Below are positions 7,755-11,449 of a stretch of DNA of 11,449 nt, in pieces. Each line of letters starts with the position of its first letter. The stretch's first letter is position 1. This DNA is from Bacteroidales bacterium UBA4621. GTDB lineage: Bacteria > Bacteroidota > Bacteroidia > Bacteroidales > Paludibacteraceae. The position numbers and the translations under genes were made by a program. Under the pieces are notes generated by a model that saw only the letters and a program-made list of their open reading frames with translations, was not told where the DNA came from and did no database searches. The stretch covers positions 1 through 11,449 of the forward strand of contig DGIN01000049.1 in the NCBI GenBank assembly GCA_002387325.1, read 5' to 3'.

Positions 7755-8245
7755 TACCGCCCTTCCGCCGGAATGATACCGTCGGCTTGGAGACATTTTT
7801 TCAGTTCCGCCCGTCTCACCGTTACCGTAACTTCCTGCACCATCTGCGTATGGGTACGCTGATAAGTGGAAGTAAAAGAACGGCGGTCTTTGAGCGAACA
7901 GTACTTCGTCCAATCACCATGGTCGGAGAAGAAAGCATTGAAATAGTCCTCGTATTTTTCTCGGGCGTTCTTGTCATAGACCAACGGCTTGAGGTCCTGC
8001 ACACCGCTACTACCGGCAGCCACACCGTCGAATATCACCTCCTGCACCACTTTCCGCTGCACATCGGTGAAAGCCAATGCGGAATTACGCGCACGCACTT
8101 GCGCACGGATAACATACGAACCGTCATAGTTGGCGGAAAGTACCTTGCTCGGTTGGTCGTAATAGGCTTGCGAGCGTCTTGCGCCACAGCCTGCAAGCGA
8201 CAGAATGGCTATCGCTGCCATCAGTATTGTTCCTAATCGTTTCAT
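7748..8245 (-). CDS. Small lipoprotein, paralogue of the preceding operon gene
   Basis: This 165-residue protein has a type II signal peptide with lipobox LAGC (Cys20), so it should be lipid-anchored. The residues after Cys (GARRSQ) lack the acidic export signal that sends many Bacteroidetes lipoproteins to the cell surface, so a periplasm-facing anchor is more likely (inference). It aligns along its length with the upstream 165-residue gene: GSY at 42-44, RK at 64-65, VIFDG at 70-74, YFNAFFSDHGDW with KY, and a VTVRRAEL...LQADGII end. The pattern of conserved central VIF and an amphipathic C-terminal helix recalls LPP20/LpoB-type small proteins, but I cannot name the family. It is second in the operon, 12 bp after its paralogue. 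Confidence 0.85.
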   Translation of the reverse strand: MKRLGTILMAAIAILSLAGCGARRSQAYYDQPSKVLSANYDGSYVIRAQVRARNSALAFTDVQRKVVQEVIFDGVAAGSSGVQDLKPLVYDKNAREKYEDYFNAFFSDHGDWTKYCSLKDRRSFTSTYQRTHTQMVQEVTVTVRRAELKKCLQADGIIPAEGRYN

Positions 8246-8257
8246 AGCGATGTATTG

Positions 8258-8755
8258 TTAAAAACCTGCATTGAGCGCACGGATGACACCTGCGGCTTCC
8301 AGAGCCTTGCGCAGATCGTCTTTGCGCACATTCACCAGCACGCTCACCTTGTATTCGCGCCCCACCTTCGTTATCTCCGTGGTACCGTCCACTATGGAAG
8401 CGTATTTCTGGTACTCGCCGCCATCTGCAAAGAAAGACCGGAAATAGGTCTCGTTCTCTGTCTCTGCACCAGGACTGCTGCAAAGCGGGCGTTGCGCCAC
8501 ACACCCCCGATCCCCGCTGTAACCCTTGAAAATCACCCCATGCACCGCATTCTTGCGGCACTGGTTCTCTGCCACATCGGCTTTTCTGGAGTAACTCGAC
8601 ACTTTCACTAAATAGGAACCTTGTGTCGCATTGCCGCCGCACTCTATCTCGTAACGGTATTGGTCGGTATCCTTGTCAGCCTTTTTCTTGCCTACCCCTG
8701 CCGCCGCACTCAAACAGAGTGCCAATGCACACACAACAGAAAGAAACTTTTTCAT
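8258..8755 (-). CDS. Small exported protein, first gene of the envelope operon
   Basis: This 165-residue protein has an ordinary signal peptide (core about 4-18, probable cut after AAA19) and no lipobox. It is a clear paralogue of the next gene, which has the same length. Shared marks are GSYLV at 47-51, RKNAV at 68-72, VIFKG at 74-78, YFRSFFADGGEYQKYAS at 104-120, and VNVRKDDL...EAAGVI at the end. It differs by an inserted Cys-containing loop (residues about 80-95, GDRGCVAQRPLC). Together with Cys39 and Cys66 this may form disulfides in the periplasm. The start follows the predicted promoter by about 33 nt. The function is unknown. The soluble and lipidated pair suggests two subunits or layers of one complex (inference). 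Confidence 0.85.
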   Translation of the reverse strand: MKKFLSVVCALALCLSAAAGVGKKKADKDTDQYRYEIECGGNATQGSYLVKVSSYSRKADVAENQCRKNAVHGVIFKGYSGDRGCVAQRPLCSSPGAETENETYFRSFFADGGEYQKYASIVDGTTEITKVGREYKVSVLVNVRKDDLRKALEAAGVIRALNAGF

Positions 8756-8794
8756 ATTTTGGGTTTATTATTGTTTTTATTGGAATTGCGATGG

Positions 8795-8826
8795 CAAAGA
8801 TACGATATATTCTTCATATCTGCAAA
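8795..8826 (-). promoter_or_regulatory. Promoter of the five-gene envelope operon
   Basis: Read on the minus strand, TTTG (8826-8823), 20 bp, then TATCTTTG (8802-8795) is an exact match to the Bacteroidetes primary-sigma consensus. Transcription would begin near 8788, giving a leader of about 33 nt. No second promoter of this type was seen before any of the four downstream genes. Confidence 0.85.
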
Positions 8827-8862
8827 AAAACATCCGCTTTTTTTGAAAAAACACAAGCATAT

Positions 8863-9888
8863 CTATACAAAAAGCAGTACTATATGCACAGCAATCAGAA
8901 TCAGACAGAAAAATGTACAGATATTGCGGGCTAACAGCCAGCGGATTAGGAACCAGTCAATACCCGCTTCCATATACTTGTCCCAATCGCCCATCGGTCC
9001 CATCCACCAGTGCGGGCTGTCCGAACAAGGCTTGCCGTACACAAAATGGTGGACTGAATAAATCAGATAAACCGACATCGGAAGTGTCAGAAGCGTCAGC
9101 AGATACCAGCCGCTCCACCAACCGAGGGCTATACCCGCGCCCAACATCACAAACGGCAGCAGGGCAAAAACCGCTACAAAGCATATCATCAGCGTGCGTT
9201 TGCGCAAAAGGCGGGCAAACGTCATCTTGCCCAATTCGGCATCCGCATTTACCTCCATCACCGAATGAACATACACTATGTTTGTTACCAAACACCCTAC
9301 ACCTGCGCTCATACACAGCATCGGCATGGAAAACACACACCCCGTCATAGCCGCCTGCACACCCAGCATATTCAGCGGGCCGAACATCAAGCCGATAACC
9401 AACTCGCCCAAACCGTGAAAACCCAATTCCAACGGTTTGCCCGAATAGTTTATGCCGAAAAACAGCCCTGAAAGGGCATACAGCACTATACCCGTAGCGG
9501 CTTGCCAACCATGCAACAGCCATTGTGCAACCACTGCAATCAGTCCCATAACGGCAGCAAAACCGAGAAAACCGGCAACAGCACGTCTGAGGTCTGCTAT
9601 ACTCGCTTTTCCGCTGCGGAGATAGTGGCACTTCTCCGTGCGGGAACGGATACTGTTGGTGGACAAGTCCGCACGGATACGGCTGTCGTGCCGGTAATCG
9701 AAATAGTCATCGGTCAAATTCATACCGAGATGCGCGGCACACACGCCGAGCAATACGGGAAAAACAAGCCACCAGACAAAGTCTGCCTGACCGATACAAA
9801 GCACTATCGCCGTCAGACAAGGAAGAGCCGACTGAGGAAGGGATATGCTCCGACCGCAATCCAACCAGAAACGAATAGAGTGTTTCAC
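8863..9888 (-). CDS. UbiA-family prenyltransferase
   Basis: This polytopic membrane enzyme of 341 residues belongs to the UbiA superfamily, which attaches isoprenoid chains to aromatic or other acceptors (MenA makes demethylmenaquinone, for example). The first aspartate-rich motif is present as NLTDDYFDYRHD (Asn57, Asp60, Asp61, Asp64, Asp68) after two hydrophobic segments. The second appears as MEVNADAELGKMT (Glu212, Asp216, Lys221). Compared with the MenA pattern NxRDxxxDxxxGKxT, the first Asp is Glu and the Arg is Met. A long C-terminal loop with WWMGPMGDWDKYMEAGIDW is unlike textbook MenA. The acceptor is therefore uncertain: MenA-like or a separate Bacteroidetes branch. The start is GTG at 9888; an in-frame TAA lies five codons upstream and the first in-frame ATG would remove the first 55 residues. 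It has its own promoter and repeat-rich leader. Confidence 0.88.
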   Translation of the reverse strand: MKHSIRFWLDCGRSISLPQSALPCLTAIVLCIGQADFVWWLVFPVLLGVCAAHLGMNLTDDYFDYRHDSRIRADLSTNSIRSRTEKCHYLRSGKASIADLRRAVAGFLGFAAVMGLIAVVAQWLLHGWQAATGIVLYALSGLFFGINYSGKPLELGFHGLGELVIGLMFGPLNMLGVQAAMTGCVFSMPMLCMSAGVGCLVTNIVYVHSVMEVNADAELGKMTFARLLRKRTLMICFVAVFALLPFVMLGAGIALGWWSGWYLLTLLTLPMSVYLIYSVHHFVYGKPCSDSPHWWMGPMGDWDKYMEAGIDWFLIRWLLARNICTFFCLILIAVHIVLLFV

Positions 9889-9894
9889 TATGCC

Positions 9895-9967
9895 AAAGTA
9901 TTACCCAATGGGTTATTGAAAGTATTACATATATGTTGCACAAAAAGTATTGTATATGTTGTACAAC
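9895..9967. repeat. Three AAAGTATT units at 24-25 bp spacing in the prenyltransferase leader
   Basis: AAAGTATT starts at 9895, 9919 and 9944. Each copy is followed by a dyad: ACCCA-a-TGGGT (9903-9913), ACATATATGT (9927-9936) and GTTGTACAAC (9958-9967). Units two and three are near-identical over about 24 bp (ATATGTTG then ACAA shared). The block lies between the minus-strand promoter and the GTG start, so it is in the transcribed leader. It could be a stacked operator or an RNA control element. Confidence 0.65.
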
Positions 9968-9979
9968 GAAAAAACATTG

Positions 9980-10011
9980 CAAAGATACACTTTTTCCAAC
10001 AAATACACAAG
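9980..10011 (-). promoter_or_regulatory. Promoter of the prenyltransferase gene
   Basis: On the minus strand, CTTG (10011-10008, one change from TTTG), 20 bp, then TATCTTTG (9987-9980). The predicted start near 9973 leaves a leader of about 85 nt that contains the AAAGTATT repeat block. Confidence 0.75.
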
Positions 10012-10063
10012 CCTGACAATTCCGCCGCAACCCAACCGCATCAAACATTAATACATTGACGCA

Positions 10064-10111
10064 TTACAGAAACGCATTTATTAGGATTTACAGAAACGTA
10101 TTCGTTAAGAT
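10064..10111. repeat. 24-bp tandem duplication
   Basis: Two adjacent 24-bp units (10064-10087 and 10088-10111) both begin TTACAGAAACG and end GAT. They differ at four positions, all transitions. No open frame covers them in a meaningful way. They lie between the two divergent promoters and may be a duplicated regulator site or a decaying repeat. Confidence 0.75.
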
Positions 10112-10235
10112 TTTGCCACAAACCGCAGAAACTATGCCCCGAAAGAATATACAGTTTACGATTATTTGAATATACAATAAATATAGTGCATAAAGTGCAT
10201 AAAAAGGTGGCTTATCGTATCGAAAAAAGCCTTTT

Positions 10236-10279
10236 CTTTCTACGTCCTTTCTACGTCTTTTCTACGTCTTTTCTACGTA
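10236..10279. repeat. 11-bp tandem array, four copies (TACGT core)
   Basis: Four head-to-tail 11-bp units: CTTTCTACGTC twice (10236-10246, 10247-10257), TTTTCTACGTC (10258-10268) and TTTTCTACGTA (10269-10279). TACGT starts exactly every 11 bp. The array ends about 84 bp upstream of the pgpH-type promoter. The near-helical phasing would place the cores on one DNA face. Confidence 0.85.
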
Positions 10280-10362
10280 ATGGTTATATGGAGGTGGCGG
10301 GATTGTATAAACTGCATAAACGTTGTTTTGATACGCCTGCCCCAACCTGTTTTGAGGTTTGA

Positions 10363-10394
10363 TTTGCATATTCAGCAGAAAAAGACTATCTTTG
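10363..10394 (+). promoter_or_regulatory. Promoter of the 7TM-HD phosphodiesterase gene
   Basis: TTTG (10363-10366), 20 bp, then TATCTTTG (10387-10394) is an exact consensus match. Transcription would start near 10401, leaving a very short leader (about 18 nt) before ATG 10419. Confidence 0.85.
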
Positions 10395-10418
10395 CAGCGT
10401 AAAAGTATATGTAACATT

Positions 10419-11449
10419 ATGGAGAAAACAGATTTCGCTTCTCGCAATATAGTCCCGAAGGACATGTTCCGTATTCTGGCTTTTGTAGGTCTGGCGGCAT
10501 TAACGATAGTGCTGTTTCCACGCTATAACACTTCCTTCCGTTACCATTTCGAGGTAGGCAAGCCGTGGGCGTACGAACTGATTACCGCCGAATTTGATTT
10601 TCCTGTTTACAAGACGGACAAGCAGTTGCGTCATGAGCAGGAACAGTTGTTGTCCGGTTTTGCCCCCTGTTTTCGCTATATAGACGGTGCGCCTGACACA
10701 CCGTTGATTGTGTCGTTGCAGGATATGGAGACATTGCGCAAAGAGGGCTATAGCCGTATCTCGATAGTGCAAAACAGGACATCAACCGTGTATCCGCTTG
10801 CTCAAGTTTACACACCGGGGAAGGCGTGGGAGCGTTTTGGGGAACCGTACAACGAAGTGCGTCCTAATATACAACAGGACACGGCTTTGACGAACACGAT
10901 GCGTGCCAAGTTGCTTGCTTCGATTGCGCCGACGCAGGGAGTGATACAGACGGGTGAGAAAATCATTGACCGCGGTGAGATTGTAACGGAGCAGGACTAT
11001 CAGATACTGGAGTCGCTGCGCCGCGCATACGCAGACGAGAGCGTCAGCCAGCACCAGCGCATATTGTCCATAGCGGGGGAAAGCATTATGATATGCCTGT
11101 TTATTGCGCTGTTTGTCATTTACTTGTATGTATTCCGCCGCTCGTATATCCAGAGTACTTCTACGGTCTTGTTCTTCTGTTTGGAGTCGGCGATAGTGAT
11201 TGTGCTGTCGTGCCTGACGCTGCGCTATACGAGTCTGAGTATCTATCTGATACCCTTTGCATGGGTGCCTATTCTGACGCGCGTGTTTTTCGATGCCCGC
11301 ACGGGATTGTTTCTGCATTTTACAACGGTGCTGATAGTGTCGCTGGCAGTGCCTGCGCCGGTGGAGTTTTTCTTTATCCAGATAACCGTGGGAATGGTGG
11401 CGGTGTCGAGTCTGAGCGATATGACGCGCAGGGCGCAGTTGGCGCAGAC
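10419..11449 (+). CDS. pgpH: 7TM-HD family phosphodiesterase, PgpH-like (cut by window end)
   Basis: Members of this family hydrolyse cyclic di-AMP with a cytoplasmic HD domain joined to a seven-helix membrane part and an extracytoplasmic sensor domain. The visible 343 residues show a first membrane helix (about 16-33), then the extracytoplasmic domain with GKPWAYELITAEFDFPVYK near 47-65. The characteristic IQTGEKIIDRGEIVTEQDYQ stretch is at 176-195. Several membrane helices begin at about 222 (ICLFIALFVIYLYVF), including FFDARTGLFLH and SSLSDMTRRAQL loops typical of Bacteroidetes members. The HD catalytic domain lies beyond the window, so activity cannot be judged here. The frame has no stop to the last base. 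ATG 10419 is chosen because the promoter ends just upstream. The gene is divergent from the prenyltransferase. The symbol follows the c-di-AMP phosphodiesterase; the identity is by family resemblance. Confidence 0.9.
   Translation, partial: MEKTDFASRNIVPKDMFRILAFVGLAALTIVLFPRYNTSFRYHFEVGKPWAYELITAEFDFPVYKTDKQLRHEQEQLLSGFAPCFRYIDGAPDTPLIVSLQDMETLRKEGYSRISIVQNRTSTVYPLAQVYTPGKAWERFGEPYNEVRPNIQQDTALTNTMRAKLLASIAPTQGVIQTGEKIIDRGEIVTEQDYQILESLRRAYADESVSQHQRILSIAGESIMICLFIALFVIYLYVFRRSYIQSTSTVLFFCLESAIVIVLSCLTLRYTSLSIYLIPFAWVPILTRVFFDARTGLFLHFTTVLIVSLAVPAPVEFFFIQITVGMVAVSSLSDMTRRAQLAQ

Larger units (their letters stand above)
9889..10418. other. Repeat-rich divergent intergenic region
   Basis: These 530 bp between divergent genes hold no convincing coding sequence. 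They hold two promoters (9980-10011 minus, 10363-10394 plus) and three short-repeat families (9895-9967, 10064-10111, 10236-10279). There is also a 9-bp direct repeat AGTGCATAA at 10185-10193 and 10194-10202. The sequence is AT-richer than its flanks. Confidence 0.7.

Noticed and set aside
9895..10279. Possible CRISPR array or phage attachment site in the repeat-rich intergenic region
   Set aside because: The repeats belong to three unrelated families, are very short or lack unique spacers of regular size, and no cas, integrase or tRNA gene is present.
10500..11318. Minus-strand open frames beneath the 7TM-HD gene
   Set aside because: The plus-strand frame carries clear family motifs and membrane helices. 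The antisense frames are Gln/Arg-rich noise.

Overview
The window comes from a member of the Bacteroidetes, most likely order Bacteroidales. Four promoters fit the phylum's consensus (TTTG, about 20 bp, TAnnTTTG). Shine-Dalgarno sites are not evident, several exported proteins would be cleaved just before a glutamine, and the gene families are typical of the group. No rRNA, tRNA, CRISPR array, transposase or phage gene was seen. Base composition looks even along the window, so it reads as chromosomal backbone rather than an island.

Left, plus strand (331-4462): a three-gene unit. A membrane-anchored SGNH/GDSL-type protein overlaps an MBOAT (AlgI-like) membrane acyltransferase by ATGA, followed 59 bp later by dephospho-CoA kinase (coaE). 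The first two form a classic pair for moving acyl (usually acetyl) groups across the membrane onto a cell-envelope or extracellular glycan. The MBOAT gene carries an in-frame, hairpin-rich element resembling Bacteroidetes intergenic repeats.

Centre, minus strand (8826 down to 4452): one strong promoter drives five tightly spaced genes, all for exported proteins. Two are paralogous 165-residue proteins (one a lipoprotein). They are followed by a DUF6175-like protein, a protein with a beta-rich front and a helical-repeat back, and a 441-residue protein. None has a known function that I can name. The set looks like an uncharacterised envelope system, and parts resemble the CsgG/LPP20/FlgT class of outer-membrane-associated proteins. 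Its end overlaps the coaE end by 11 bp.

Right (8863-11449): a minus-strand UbiA-type prenyltransferase and a plus-strand 7TM-HD phosphodiesterase (PgpH-like, c-di-AMP type, cut by the window end) diverge from a 530-bp intergenic region. That region holds both promoters and three separate families of short tandem repeats (24-25 bp, 24 bp and 11 bp), an unusual density for a regulatory region.
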